A DNA stretch of 64,000 nt from WS-7 sp035635575 (GCA_035635575.1 DASQAV010000131.1:1-64000), one strand, 5' to 3'. Shown: positions 1-8,354, numbered from the stretch's first letter. Numbers and translations are program-made. The notes: generated from the letters alone by a model not told the origin.

Positions 1-623
1 AAGGGGCGAAGCTCTCGCAGGTTCATCTTCGCCTCGTCCGCGCTGACCACGGGAAGCTCGACGTGGGAATCGAGGCTGGTGTCGCCGTGCCCCGGGAAAT
101 GCTTCACGACCGGAATGATCCCCGCGGCCAGCATCCCCTCGATCGCGGCGCGTCCCGCCGCGGTTACCAGCGAAGGGGTCGCTCCGAAGCTCCGGATGCC
201 GATTACCGGATTCGCGGTGTTGGAATCGATGTCGAGGACCGGAGAGAAATTCATATTGATGCCGAGCATGAGAAGCCGGCGCGAGGTCCGTTGCGCCAGA
301 TCTTTCACGAGCGGCGGGCCTCCGGAGGAGGCCACCGCGCGTGCGGAGGGGGCCACCTCCCAGAATCCGGAGAGCTGGGAGACCATCCCCCCTTCCTCGT
401 CGGCGCTCACGATCGCGGGAAGCTCCGGGGTGCCGAGGGTCTGCTGCACCGCGCGCGCGAGGCGCGCGGTCTGATCGGCGTCGGTGAGATTCGCCGCGAA
501 CAGGATCACGCCCGAGGGCCTGATCCGTTGAAGCTCCGCTTCCACGTCGGGGCTCAGGTCGATTCCGGGGAGACCGACGATCATCAGCTCGCCGAGCCGC
601 GATTCCAGGTCTGCAGCGCTCAC
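1..623 (-). CDS. nagZ: beta-N-acetylhexosaminidase, GH3 family (NagZ-like), 3' part outside window
   Basis: Glycoside hydrolase family 3 enzyme of the NagZ type, which removes N-acetylglucosamine from muropeptides during cell-wall recycling. The visible part (about 207 residues) starts at a GTG and reads VSAADLESRLGELMIVGLPG. It contains the family hallmark KHFPGHGDT followed by DSHVELP, the substrate-binding KHFPGHG loop of GH3 N-acetylglucosaminidases. The catalytic Asp and the C-terminus lie beyond position 1, so activity cannot be judged. The start GTG overlaps the stop of rsgA as GTGA, so the two are one transcription unit with rsgA upstream. The family call is seen directly; the muropeptide substrate is inferred from the family. 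Confidence 0.85.
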   Translation of the reverse strand, partial: MSAADLESRLGELMIVGLPGIDLSPDVEAELQRIRPSGVILFAANLTDADQTARLARAVQQTLGTPELPAIVSADEEGGMVSQLSGFWEVAPSARAVASSGGPPLVKDLAQRTSRRLLMLGINMNFSPVLDIDSNTANPVIGIRSFGATPSLVTAAGRAAIEGMLAAGIIPVVKHFPGHGDTSLDSHVELPVVSADEAKMNLRELRP

Positions 624-1513
624 GGAACCTCCGCCTCGAGAAGGAGCTTTCGGTAGCGGGCGTAAACGCTCTCCGGAATGCTCCGGTCCTTCACCCCCGC
701 GAGCACGGCGCATCCGGGCTCCGTCCGATGGGTGCACGTGGCGAAACGGCACGGACCCGCGTCCCGGATCTCGAGAAAGACGTCGGCCGCTTCCGACGCG
801 CTCACGATTCCCAGCGACACGCTTCGCACGCCGGGTGTGTCGATGACGTGCCCGCCCCCGGGAAGAGGGTACAGCCTGGAGCTCGTGGTGGTTTGCTTCC
901 CCTTGCCTGTCTTTCCGCTCACCTCGCCGGTCACGATCGGCGTGTCCGTATCGGGAAGAAGCCTCCTCAAGATTGTGGACTTGCCGACGCCGGAGTGTCC
1001 CACGAACACCGAGGTGGTTCCCTGGATCGCGGCGCGCAGCTCTTCCATCCCGTCGCCGGTCTTGGCACTCCCGAGCATGTAGGAGAGCGGGACCGCGGCC
1101 TCCTCGATCATGCGCTTGGCATCCTCCACGGAAACCAGGTCGATCTTGTTCAGAACCAGGAACGGCGTGAGACCGCCGCGGCGCGCGAGCAGCGCCCACC
1201 GGTCCACGACGGCAGGATGGAACGGGGGCTCGTCCGCCGACGCGATGATGACGGCGCGCTCCACGTTCGCGGCGATGACCTTGGACTCCTGGCCTTCGCC
1301 ACCGGACCTCGCGAGGTGCGTGCGCCGCTCCGCGACGGCCGTGATCGAGAGCGCGCCATCCTTCCCTCTCTCGGTCTCGACCTCGTCTCCAACGACGAGC
1401 ACGATTTGGCCGCGGCGCGCCTCCTTCTTGAGCTTTGGATCGAGGGACGCCGGAAAGATCGTCACACCGTCCCAGACGAGGGCGCTCGGCCCGAACATCT
1501 GGGCCAGGATCAT
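620..1513 (-). CDS. rsgA: ribosome small-subunit-dependent GTPase A (RsgA)
   Basis: Circularly permuted GTPase that acts late in 30S maturation. The permuted motif order is visible: G4 NKID at 122-125, SAKTG at 149-153, P-loop GHSGVGKST at 172-180 and G3 DTPG at 225-228. A C-terminal zinc site Cys255-x4-Cys260-x-His262-x5-Cys268 matches the YjeQ/RsgA spacing. The N-terminal part (about 1-65) fits the OB-fold. I chose the ATG at 1513 (297 aa); a TTG at 1549 would add 12 residues with no family similarity that I can see. It overlaps nagZ downstream by 4 nt. Confidence 0.93.
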   Translation of the reverse strand: MILAQMFGPSALVWDGVTIFPASLDPKLKKEARRGQIVLVVGDEVETERGKDGALSITAVAERRTHLARSGGEGQESKVIAANVERAVIIASADEPPFHPAVVDRWALLARRGGLTPFLVLNKIDLVSVEDAKRMIEEAAVPLSYMLGSAKTGDGMEELRAAIQGTTSVFVGHSGVGKSTILRRLLPDTDTPIVTGEVSGKTGKGKQTTTSSRLYPLPGGGHVIDTPGVRSVSLGIVSASEAADVFLEIRDAGPCRFATCTHRTEPGCAVLAGVKDRSIPESVYARYRKLLLEAEVP

Positions 1514-1582
1514 CCGATCGTTTTTACCCGATCGACCGTCAAGGGGCAAGGCGCATCCGGGTGGCGTATACTGCGGAACGAA

Positions 1583-2386
1583 ATGAATCGCGATCGGATC
1601 TCATGCCCTCGCTGCGGCGAATCGCTCCCAACGGATTTTGAAGTTTGCGACGCGTGCGGTGCCGACCTGAGTAGAGCTACGCAAGCCGGCGATGCTGTTT
1701 CGCACGCGCAAGGAACGCCGAAACGCTCGGGCTCCACCACCGCGCGCGACTCGCAAGGCGTGCCCGGTGTCGCATGGCTCCTCCTCGTGGTCGGGTTGGT
1801 CGTCGGCGGCATGGTGGGCTACGCGCTCCATACCGCGGTTGGGCCGCGCGCCGAATCCGGAATGCCGACAGGCCCCTCCGACATCATGGCGGGGAGCTCC
1901 GACGCCAGCCCAGGAATGTCCAATGACGGCGCCGGCATCGCGCAGGGCGGCGCTCCCCGGATGCCTCCCCAGATCGTCCAGATGGTGCAAGCCTACAAGG
2001 CCGCGATCGCGAAAAATCCGAACGACCTGGACGCGCTGGTCGGGCTCGGAAACCTCGAATTCGATTCCGCCCAGTGGTCGAAGGCGATCGACTACTACTC
2101 CCGGGCGCTGACGATCGACGGCAAGAATGTCGACGTGCGCGTGGATCGCGCCATCGCTTACCACGCGACGGGGGACAACGACACGGCGAAGAAGGAGCTC
2201 CTGCGCGCGACGCGCGAGAAGCCGGACCACAAGAACGCCTGGCTCAACCTGGGAGTGGTGAACCGCGAGCTGGGGAACCGGGCGGAAGCGGTCCGTGCCT
2301 GGGAGCGCTATCTCGAGCTGGATCCGAATGGAGAGCATGCGGCGACGATCCGTCAGGAGATGGAGACCTTGAAGCAGAGCGGCTGA
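1583..2386 (+). CDS. zinc-ribbon, single-pass membrane TPR protein
   Basis: A 267-aa protein of unknown specific function. Residues 7-32 form a zinc ribbon with two CxxC pairs (CPRCG and CDACG). A Ser/Thr-rich linker leads to one hydrophobic membrane segment around residues 55-77 (VAWLLLVVGLVVGGMVGYAL). The C-terminal 130 residues hold about three TPR repeats (for example DALVGLGNLEFDSAQWSKAIDYYSRAL and NAWLNLGVVNRELGNRAEAVRAWERYLELDP motifs, abbreviated). The layout suggests a cytoplasmic ribbon and an extracytoplasmic TPR scaffold. A TATACT box lies 10 nt upstream of the ATG, so a nearly leaderless transcript is possible. It diverges from rsgA. Confidence 0.8.
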   Translation: MNRDRISCPRCGESLPTDFEVCDACGADLSRATQAGDAVSHAQGTPKRSGSTTARDSQGVPGVAWLLLVVGLVVGGMVGYALHTAVGPRAESGMPTGPSDIMAGSSDASPGMSNDGAGIAQGGAPRMPPQIVQMVQAYKAAIAKNPNDLDALVGLGNLEFDSAQWSKAIDYYSRALTIDGKNVDVRVDRAIAYHATGDNDTAKKELLRATREKPDHKNAWLNLGVVNRELGNRAEAVRAWERYLELDPNGEHAATIRQEMETLKQSG

Positions 2387-2394
2387 GCCCCGCA

Positions 2395-3063
2395 TCACTC
2401 GCCCCCGGCCAGCCTCTCCCCCACCTCTTCCAGCACCTCTCGCAGCGCCCACCCCTTGGGAGCGGCTTCGTACGCGCGCCGGAGGGACGCGGTGTCGTCG
2501 AGGTCATACCAGGGCTGAAGCAGCCGGACCTCCAGCCTGAGCCCCCTCGCGCGCTCGAGCGTCACCGCTGCGGCCGCGCCGCTGCCCCAGGGGATCTCGT
2601 CGAAGATCCGCTCGTGCTCGCCGCTCGTTCCGATGAGGTAGTACCCCCCATCCTCGGTCGGGCCCAGCGTCACGTCGCAGATCTCGAGCGACTCGATGGC
2701 TTCGTGGATCCGTTCCGGGTTCAGGGTCGGGGCGTCGGAGCCGATCGCGAGCACCCGGCTCGCTCCGCGCGAGCGCAGCTCGCGAAACGCCGCCTTGAGC
2801 CGTTCGCCGAGCGTTGCCCCGCGCTGCGGGAGGATGGGGAGCCCGGCTTCCTCGGCCAGACCCAGGAGTCCCGGATCCGGCTCGCCGTCGAGAAAGAGCG
2901 TCCAGGACGCGGGAACCTCGGGTACCAGGAACCGCGCCGTGTCCTCGAGCGAAGCGCGCGCGATCCGCGCCGCGTCCTCGTGCGTGAGCGGTGGGCAGAG
3001 CCTCGTCTTCACGAATCCGGGAACCGGAGCCTTGGCGAAGAGCGCGATCGCGGCGTCACGCAC
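2395..3063 (-). CDS. DUF2064 / TIGR04282-type glycosyltransferase
   Basis: A 222-aa protein of the small nucleotidyl/glycosyltransferase family DUF2064, related to CofC and the GT-A fold. Seen in the sequence are the N-terminal FAKAPVPGFVKTRL signature, a central IGSDAPTL (the DxD-like nucleotide-binding part), GPTEDGGYYLIG and the C-terminal WYDLDD. These are the conserved blocks of the family. Some members are called arsenosugar biosynthesis glycosyltransferases, but no arsenic genes are nearby, so the substrate is unknown. The GTG start lies inside the end of the upstream glycosylase gene (8-nt overlap), so they are co-transcribed. The gene converges on the TPR gene with a gap of 8 nt. Confidence 0.82.
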   Translation of the reverse strand: MRDAAIALFAKAPVPGFVKTRLCPPLTHEDAARIARASLEDTARFLVPEVPASWTLFLDGEPDPGLLGLAEEAGLPILPQRGATLGERLKAAFRELRSRGASRVLAIGSDAPTLNPERIHEAIESLEICDVTLGPTEDGGYYLIGTSGEHERIFDEIPWGSGAAAAVTLERARGLRLEVRLLQPWYDLDDTASLRRAYEAAPKGWALREVLEEVGERLAGGE

Positions 3064-3907
3064 GGGGCAAGGGGGGAAGCGGGCCCTGGGTCCGCCTCAA
3101 GTGAAAGAGGATCTGTTGTAGGTAGCCGCGGCCCGGGCCAAAGCGCGCCGCCCAGCGCGTGAGCTCTTCATCGCGTGCCTTCTTCCGGGAGGCCAGCTCC
3201 AGCGTCGCGCGCCGGATCCAGCGATCGATGGGATAGGCCTCGAGGCGCCCGAGCCCGAAGAGCAGCGTGCAGTCGGCGATCTTGGGCCCCACACCCGGAA
3301 GCTCGCAGAGGATCGCGCGCGCTTCTGCGTAGGGAGCAAGCCGCAGCGATTCCCAGGAGAGGTTTGTCCGCGCGATCCGCCGCGCCGTCTCGAGGAGGTA
3401 GGGCGCCCGGAATCCGAGCCCGGTCTCGCGGAGCGCTCGCTCCCTCGCTCGCGCCAGCTTGGCCGCGGAGGGGAAGGCATTCCTCCCCGAGCCTGGGATG
3501 GGGTCTCCCCAGCGGAGCGCCACGCCTTCCACGCAGCGGGAGATCTTCAAGATATTCGACGCGGCCGAGGAGATGAAGGAAGCGAGGGTCTCCCAGGGGT
3601 CCTGCTCCAGGAGCCGGAGGCCGAAGAGCGGCAGAATGCCGGGGAGAGCGCGAAGCTCCTCCGCGTGATCCAGGTGGCTCAGCGGGTTCTGATCGAGGCG
3701 GAAGTAGCGGTTCAGGGCCTCCCGGCCCGGGTCCTCTCCCACGGCCGAGATCTCCATCTGTGAGGCGTCGAGGAGCGACACCGTGATCTCGGCCCGCCCC
3801 ACGATGCCCCGCCAGGCGTCCCCTTCCCGCACCCAGCGGAATGCCTGGCCGCACGAAAACGTGAGATCCAGGTCGATCGGTCCGGATACGGGAAGCTCGT
3901 GGCGCAC
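3056..3907 (-). CDS. ogg: 8-oxoguanine DNA glycosylase, OGG1 family
   Basis: Base-excision-repair glycosylase/lyase removing 8-oxoguanine opposite C. The 283-aa protein has the OGG1-type N-terminal motif CGQAFRW, the FISSAASNILKI segment (equivalent to ISSNNNI in OGG1), and a helix-hairpin-helix LPGVGPKIADCTLLF with the catalytic Lys, followed by PIDRWIRR with the catalytic Asp. This order and spacing match OGG1 rather than AlkA or Nth, and no 4Fe-4S cysteine cluster is present. Translation begins at GTG 3907, immediately before the CGQAFRW domain region, giving the usual bacterial OGG length. Likely first gene of a two-gene unit. Confidence 0.88.
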   Translation of the reverse strand: MRHELPVSGPIDLDLTFSCGQAFRWVREGDAWRGIVGRAEITVSLLDASQMEISAVGEDPGREALNRYFRLDQNPLSHLDHAEELRALPGILPLFGLRLLEQDPWETLASFISSAASNILKISRCVEGVALRWGDPIPGSGRNAFPSAAKLARARERALRETGLGFRAPYLLETARRIARTNLSWESLRLAPYAEARAILCELPGVGPKIADCTLLFGLGRLEAYPIDRWIRRATLELASRKKARDEELTRWAARFGPGRGYLQQILFHLRRTQGPLPPLPRA

Positions 3908-4045
3908 CGCATGAGCGTCGCGTCCGCACCGCCCCCCGTCAATTTATTTCGCGCGGGGTGGGTTTCCGTTGACCCTCGCTCCGGCAGCGTGGGAAGATTC
4001 CCGCGCGAAAGCGCACATCATCCCATCCGGAGACGACTTCCCTCG

Positions 4046-4597
4046 GTGAAATCAAGTCTCGCCATGCTCGCGCTGCTCCTCGCGATCTCCCCGCTCGCCG
4101 GGAAAGGGCTGGGGGAGGGCGGTGGCGAGAGCCGGGCCCAGGTCCGGCTCGTTCGCCTCCTGGAGGAGGTTCCCGACTCGGAGCGCGCCTCGCTCGGAAG
4201 CCTCCATGACTTGAGGCTCCGGCTCGAGCGCGGGAACATCCTGCTCCTGCGGCGGGGAGGTGAGTTCGCGGCCATGATGCCCATCGAGCGCCTGGAAGGC
4301 GCGCGCGACTCCCTGCGCTACTTCTACTATCTCCAGCATTCACCGTTTCTCTGGCTCTTCCCGGGGGGGAAGGACAAGGGAATCGGCACCGTCGCCGACG
4401 GAGGGGCCATTCCCATCAACGCATTCCGTCTGATGTGGAAGCCGGGCGGCGATCTGGGCTGGATCTACTTTCCCGACGGCACGGGGAACCAGAACGTGAG
4501 GTTCTCCGTCGTGAGCGGACGGACGGTGGACGAGGCGGATCCCATGGACACCAAGTACTGGATCGAGCTGGGCCCTGCCGACGCATCGGGCTTCTAG
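4046..4597 (+). CDS. secreted hypothetical protein
   Basis: A 183-aa protein I do not recognise. The GTG at 4046 gives a clean signal peptide (MKSSLAMLALLLAISPLAGKG) and is preferred over upstream starts, which add a non-hydrophobic arginine-rich stretch. The mature part has a leucine/arginine-rich helix (VRLVRLLEEVPDSERASLGSL) and a C-terminal half rich in aromatic residues (RYFYYLQHSPFLWLFPGGKDKG, abbreviated), with no transmembrane segment after the signal. It is followed 4 nt later by the YbbR gene, so the two probably form one operon. Function unknown. Confidence 0.7.
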   Translation: MKSSLAMLALLLAISPLAGKGLGEGGGESRAQVRLVRLLEEVPDSERASLGSLHDLRLRLERGNILLLRRGGEFAAMMPIERLEGARDSLRYFYYLQHSPFLWLFPGGKDKGIGTVADGGAIPINAFRLMWKPGGDLGWIYFPDGTGNQNVRFSVVSGRTVDEADPMDTKYWIELGPADASGF

Positions 4598-4601
4598 CGG
4601 C

Positions 4602-5318
4602 ATGTGGCAGCGGATCCGGGGCATCCTCTTCGACAATCTCGCGCTGAAGCTGGCCTCGTTGCTCCTGGCGCTCCTTCTCTACGCCCACGTGGTGACCGAC
4701 CAGGAGCGGGAGGCCGTGGTCCAGATCCCCATCGCGGCCGTGGGCCTGGCCGACACCCTCACCAGCGTGGGGGAGCTTCCGCCCCGGGTCGCGGTGAAAG
4801 TGCGGGGCAAATGGAAGGACCTGATCCGGCTCAACCTCACGCGTCCCTTCCTTTCGATCGACCTTGCCGGCGCCAAGCCGGGCACCTTCCGGACCTCCAT
4901 CACCGCGGCGGATATCTCGAGCCGCGCCATTCCTCCCGAGCTGACCCGCCAGATAACGGTGACGGAAGTGCTCGATCCGCGTAGTGTTGATCTGGCGATC
5001 GAGCCCAAGGCGACCAAGAGCCTGCCCGTTCGGGCGCGCGTCGTCGGGACCCCGGCGGCGGGCTACGTGCTGGACCGGGCTCCGGACGTGGAGCCGGACT
5101 CGGTGCGCGTGATCGGCCCCGCGAAGCTGGTGGGGGGGATCGACACGCTGTACACCGTGGCAGTTGACATCACGGGAGAACGAGAGAAAATCCAGCGCCA
5201 GGTCGCTCTGGCGCTCCCCGCGAACGTGGCCAATCTGGAAACGCGGCGCTACGTCGTCACGATCACGCTCGATCGGGCCGGGGCCGACTCCTCGTCGGAC
5301 CGGACTCGAAGGCGGTAG
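4602..5318 (+). CDS. YbbR-like domain protein
   Basis: A 238-aa membrane-anchored YbbR-domain protein. YbbR domains occur in CdaR, which regulates the diadenylate cyclase CdaA in Firmicutes. Visible features are a short cytoplasmic start (MWQRIRGILFDNLALKLASLLLALLLYAHVVTD, first 33 residues, with an uncleaved transmembrane helix at about 13-30) and two tandem beta domains with the repeated pattern PPRVAVKVRGKW and DSVRVIGP. The NLALKLASLLLA motif is typical of YbbR N-termini. No diadenylate cyclase gene is adjacent in this window, so a CdaR role is only inferred. Confidence 0.85.
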   Translation: MWQRIRGILFDNLALKLASLLLALLLYAHVVTDQEREAVVQIPIAAVGLADTLTSVGELPPRVAVKVRGKWKDLIRLNLTRPFLSIDLAGAKPGTFRTSITAADISSRAIPPELTRQITVTEVLDPRSVDLAIEPKATKSLPVRARVVGTPAAGYVLDRAPDVEPDSVRVIGPAKLVGGIDTLYTVAVDITGEREKIQRQVALALPANVANLETRRYVVTITLDRAGADSSSDRTRRR

Positions 5319-5348
5319 GACACCGAAGCAGAGAGGAGACCCAGCACG

Positions 5349-5978
5349 ATGAAGAGAACGACCGACCCGAATCCTCCCCTAGCGCCCATGGACCTGAGTT
5401 CCGCCATGGTTGCCGACCGGAGGAGCGGCGGTTTCAGTCTAGTGCCCACACGCGTCTTCTTCACGAAGGGCGTGGGGAGCCACCGGGACGAGCTCCGGTC
5501 CTTCGAGCTCGCGCTCAAGGACGCGGGAATCGAGAAGCTCAATCTGGTCCACGTATCGAGCATCTTTCCCCCGAAGTGCAAGATCATCCCCAAGGACGAG
5601 GGCGTGAAGCTCATCGCTCCCGGAAGCATCGCCTTCTGCGTCATGGCGCGCCTCGCCAGTAACGAGATGCGCCGGCTCATCGCTTCCTCGATCGGCTGCG
5701 CCATCCCCGCCGACAAGAGCACGTATGGCTACCTGAGCGAGCACCACGCGTACGGTCAGACGGACGAGATCGCGGGGGACTTCGCCGAGGACATGGCTGC
5801 CTCGATGCTGGCGTCCACGCTCGGCGTGGAATTCGACGAGACCGCGAACTGGGACGAGAAGGAGCAGGTATTCAAGATCTCCGGCGAGATCATCCGCACC
5901 TTCAACGTGACGCAATCGGCCATCATCTCCGCGAAGGGCTGGACCACGGTCCTGTCCAGCGCGGTCTTCCTGTTCTAG
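5349..5978 (+). CDS. pdaD: pyruvoyl-dependent arginine decarboxylase (PdaD)
   Basis: Self-cleaving decarboxylase that turns arginine into agmatine, the first step of one polyamine route. The 209-aa proenzyme contains LNLVHVSSIFPP, in which cleavage between Ser70 and Ser71 would generate the pyruvoyl group on the larger subunit. Other family blocks are TRVFFTKGVGSH near the N-terminus, PGSIAFCVMARLAS, and ADKSTYGYLSEHHAYGQ, followed by FAEDMAASMLAST. Length and motif order match PdaD of archaea, Chlamydia and scattered bacteria. A GGAG lies 11 nt before the ATG. No agmatinase or spermidine synthase is visible in this window. Confidence 0.92.
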   Translation: MKRTTDPNPPLAPMDLSSAMVADRRSGGFSLVPTRVFFTKGVGSHRDELRSFELALKDAGIEKLNLVHVSSIFPPKCKIIPKDEGVKLIAPGSIAFCVMARLASNEMRRLIASSIGCAIPADKSTYGYLSEHHAYGQTDEIAGDFAEDMAASMLASTLGVEFDETANWDEKEQVFKISGEIIRTFNVTQSAIISAKGWTTVLSSAVFLF

Positions 5979-6053
5979 GCGGTTACTCATTCCGAAGCGG
6001 CCGGAGCCACCGGACGCGTTCCCAACCCGATCCCCGTGACGGAGTCCGAGCCT

Positions 6054-6608
6054 ATGTTTCGTAGAAGCAATCTGGTGTTCCCCATGCTGATCCTCGGCAC
6101 CTCGCTGCTCTTGGGCTGCGGCAAGACGTCCAAGACCGAGACCGCTTCCGAACCAGAGAAAGGGACGGTGGAAACGATGCCCAGAGCGCAGAACCCCACG
6201 CCGCAGTCCGCCGCCGCCCCGGGAACGATGCCGGTCGCGCCCGCGACACCGCCCGATCACGTCCAGGTGCAGCACATCCTCATCGGGTTCGTGGGCTCGG
6301 TCCAGGGAAAGCCGATCACGCGCTCGAAAGAAGAGGCCAAGACGCTCGCGTACCAGATTCTGGATCGCGCGCGCCGGGGCGAGGACTTCGATGCCCTGGT
6401 CAAGCAGTACACGGACGACTCGCCCCCGGGGATCTACGGGATGAGCGGAAACGGCGTTGCGCCGGCGCAGGGGGAGTACCCGCGCACCGGGATGGTGCCC
6501 GCGTTCGGGAACGTGGGGTTCGCGATCAGCGTGGGGAACATTGGAATCGCCGACTACGATCCACAGGCCAGCCCGTTTGGCTGGCACATCATCAAGCGAC
6601 TGAAGTAG
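6054..6608 (+). CDS. parvulin-type peptidyl-prolyl isomerase lipoprotein
   Basis: A 184-aa periplasmic folding factor. The ATG at 6054 follows a GGAG 10 nt upstream and starts a lipoprotein signal MFRRSNLVFPMLILGTSLLLGC, with lipobox LLLGC and Cys22 as the lipidated residue. After a Thr/Pro/Ala linker comes a single PpiC/rotamase domain: VQVQHILIGF, EAKTLAYQILDRARRGEDF, YTDDSPPG, and the ending PFGWHIIKRLK. These match SurA/PrsA parvulin domains, including the conserved His pair. It shares 17 nt at its 3' end with the convergent metalloenzyme gene. Confidence 0.88.
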   Translation: MFRRSNLVFPMLILGTSLLLGCGKTSKTETASEPEKGTVETMPRAQNPTPQSAAAPGTMPVAPATPPDHVQVQHILIGFVGSVQGKPITRSKEEAKTLAYQILDRARRGEDFDALVKQYTDDSPPGIYGMSGNGVAPAQGEYPRTGMVPAFGNVGFAISVGNIGIADYDPQASPFGWHIIKRLK

Positions 6609-7530
6609 CGCTGCCCGCGCTCCTCTCCGGGAGGCCCAGAATCCGGAGCACGTAGGGCGTGATGTCGGTGAGACGCCGTGGGACGAAAGTCTCCGCGGCG
6701 TCTCTTGTTTTGTCGCCCGGCCCCCACACCTCGAAGACCGCCGGGTTTCGCGTGTGCGTCGCCACGGACATGTCCTCGAGGTTCCCGTGGTCGCTGACCA
6801 CGAGCACCGTGAGCTCTCCGAGATCGGCCGTGGCGAGCACCGTCTCCAGCGCGCGGTCGAGGTCTTCCAGGCAATGCATCGCGCGCTCCCGGTCCCGAGC
6901 GTGCCCCGCGCGGTCGGTCTCGAAATACTCGAAGAGCGAGAAGTCGTTCTGCATCGCCTCCGTCGCGATGATCCGTCCCGCTTCCTCCGGCGTTCTCAGC
7001 GGGAGATCGTATCCGCGCTCCCGCACCTTCCAGTGCGTGAGGTCGTGCGTCACCGCGCGTCCCTCCAGGAGATCCTCCCAGGAACGGAATCGCGCGCCGG
7101 ACGCGAGCGTCGCGAGCGACGTGGCGGAAAGGCGTCGCTGCGCGTGCGGCATCTCGAAATACTCGGGGCGGAAGGCGTTCAGGAACGTGGCGCTCCGTCC
7201 ACGCTCGCGGACCTGTTTCAGGATCGAATGCTCGAACAGGACCCGGCGCAGCGTCGGTCCTGGAAATCCGGAAAGATGATGTCCCATCACGGCGGGAGCG
7301 TTGACTCCGGTGAGGATCGCGGTCTGGCCGGTGGCGCTTTGCGGCAGGCCCGGCACGCCGAGCGCGGCGTCGATTCCGTGCGCCAGGAGCGGAGGACCGG
7401 CGCGCGCGCGGGGAGTGCTGGTCTCGGTGAGGCCGAGCGTCGGGAAGGAGCCGGTGGCGAGCGGATTGCGTTCCGGGTCGCTCGAGCCGACGCCGATCCC
7501 ATCGATGAAGAAGAGGAGGACGCGTGTCAT
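6592..7530 (-). CDS. alkaline-phosphatase-superfamily metalloenzyme (phosphopentomutase/phosphoglycerate-mutase-like)
   Basis: A 312-aa member of the alkaline phosphatase superfamily. The metal-binding start FIDGIGVG, the catalytic Ser/Thr region LPQSATGQTAILTG and the C-terminal metal motif VVSDHGNLED all resemble independent phosphoglycerate mutases and phosphopentomutases. It lacks the length of iPGM (about 510 aa) and the inserted domain looks short. Substrate is therefore uncertain; a phosphomutase, phosphodiesterase or phosphonate-related role are all possible. It starts at ATG 7530 with GAGGAGGACGCG just inside, and faces a 520-nt non-coding region on its 5' side. Confidence 0.78.
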   Translation of the reverse strand: MTRVLLFFIDGIGVGSSDPERNPLATGSFPTLGLTETSTPRARAGPPLLAHGIDAALGVPGLPQSATGQTAILTGVNAPAVMGHHLSGFPGPTLRRVLFEHSILKQVRERGRSATFLNAFRPEYFEMPHAQRRLSATSLATLASGARFRSWEDLLEGRAVTHDLTHWKVRERGYDLPLRTPEEAGRIIATEAMQNDFSLFEYFETDRAGHARDRERAMHCLEDLDRALETVLATADLGELTVLVVSDHGNLEDMSVATHTRNPAVFEVWGPGDKTRDAAETFVPRRLTDITPYVLRILGLPERSAGSATSVA

Positions 7531-7882
7531 TGCGAAGTGGCGGGATTATAGCTTCGGAGGCGGGGATGGAAATCGAACGGGAAAGAAAACGGGAGCCGCT
7601 AATAGCGCAAGGTAGAAGCAGGCCGGCGACGCAGGATCAGAAACCTTCGCTATGCGACTCCCGAATTCTTGCCCGTCCTCGGAAGACTCGCAATCGACGT
7701 GCCATGAAGGGTTTCCGCCGGCGCGTTGGTAGCCCAACTAAATCACTTGTCCATAATGAGTTAGGCTCGTGCATCGCGCACCCCGTCGGGCGGTCCGCGA
7801 ACGTGCCCGTAGGACAGGCGGTCTGCACCCTTCGGCGGTGCGGAATCCCGCATTGTGCCGGAAGTATCAGCGGGAAAAAGCC
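7531..7882. other. non-coding stretch with inverted repeats, candidate structured RNA
   Basis: No convincing protein is encoded between the divergent metalloenzyme and HU genes. Paired segments are visible: 7622-7628 (GCCGGCG) with 7716-7722 (CGCCGGC), and 7640-7648 (GAAACCTTC) with 7706-7715 (GAAGGGTTTC, one bulged G), nested around a loop containing TGCGA 7653-7657 and TCGCA 7688-7692. A compact hairpin GTTGG-TAGC-CCAAC follows at 7725-7738, CGGGC 7787-7791 can pair with GCCCG 7805-7809, and CTGCACC 7823-7829 pairs with GGTGCGG 7837-7843. It does not match tRNA, tmRNA, SRP RNA or a riboswitch known to me. Strand is undetermined. Confidence 0.4.
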
Positions 7883-7910
7883 TTGACAGCTTTCGTCAGC
7901 GGCCTATATT
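7883..7910 (+). promoter_or_regulatory. sigma-70-type promoter of the HU gene
   Basis: A perfect -35 hexamer TTGACA (7883-7888) and a TATATT -10 (7905-7910) are separated by 16 nt. The predicted start near 7917 gives a leader of about 135 nt before the HU ATG, whose Shine-Dalgarno AGGAGG is at 8039-8044. Confidence 0.75.
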
Positions 7911-8050
7911 CGCAGATCGCAGGACCGGGACGCGCTTATGTTCAATGCCAACTCCGCCTTAGGCGCTCCGCGGCGCTCCCTTTCGATTTACGGGACTGGG
8001 TTCGATTCACCGCCCGGCTTAGCCGAGGGGCTCTCTTCAGGAGGCGCTGA

Positions 8051-8329
8051 ATGACCAAGGCAGAAATCGTCGACGAGATCGCGGAGCGGACAGGCCTTAC
8101 CAAGAAGGACGTAGCCGACACGGTCGATCAGTTCCTGGAGGCGGTCTCCCGGGCTCTCGCCGCGGGCAAGCACATCGAGATTCGTGGCTTCGGCACGTTC
8201 AAGGTGAAGGACCGGAAGTCGCGCCTCGCGCGGAATCCGAGGACCGGCGAATCGGTGCCGGTTCCGCCCCGTCGCGTTCCGGTATTCAAGGTCTCGAAGG
8301 AATTGAAAGACATCGTCGCCCAGGTCTGA
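8051..8329 (+). CDS. hup: HU-family DNA-binding protein
   Basis: Small nucleoid protein of 92 aa. The N-terminal helical dimerisation part is MTKAEIVDEIAERTGLTKKDV, and the DNA-binding arm has the family signature IEIRGFGTFKVKDRKSRLARNPRTGE, with the RNPxTGE/x-V-P-P arm typical of HU. It has a strong AGGAGG 6 nt before ATG, its own promoter and a strong terminator, so it is a monocistronic, highly expressed gene. Whether it is HU-alpha, HU-beta or an IHF-like paralogue cannot be told from one copy. Confidence 0.96.
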   Translation: MTKAEIVDEIAERTGLTKKDVADTVDQFLEAVSRALAAGKHIEIRGFGTFKVKDRKSRLARNPRTGESVPVPPRRVPVFKVSKELKDIVAQV

Positions 8330-8354
8330 GGCGGCGCTGCATCCAGGTAGAAAC

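Noticed and set aside
7993..8015. T-loop-like GGTTCGATTC in the HU leader, resembling a tRNA or tmRNA 3' end
   Set aside because: The flanking bases do not form a 5-bp T stem, and no anticodon arm, acceptor stem or tag-encoding region is found.
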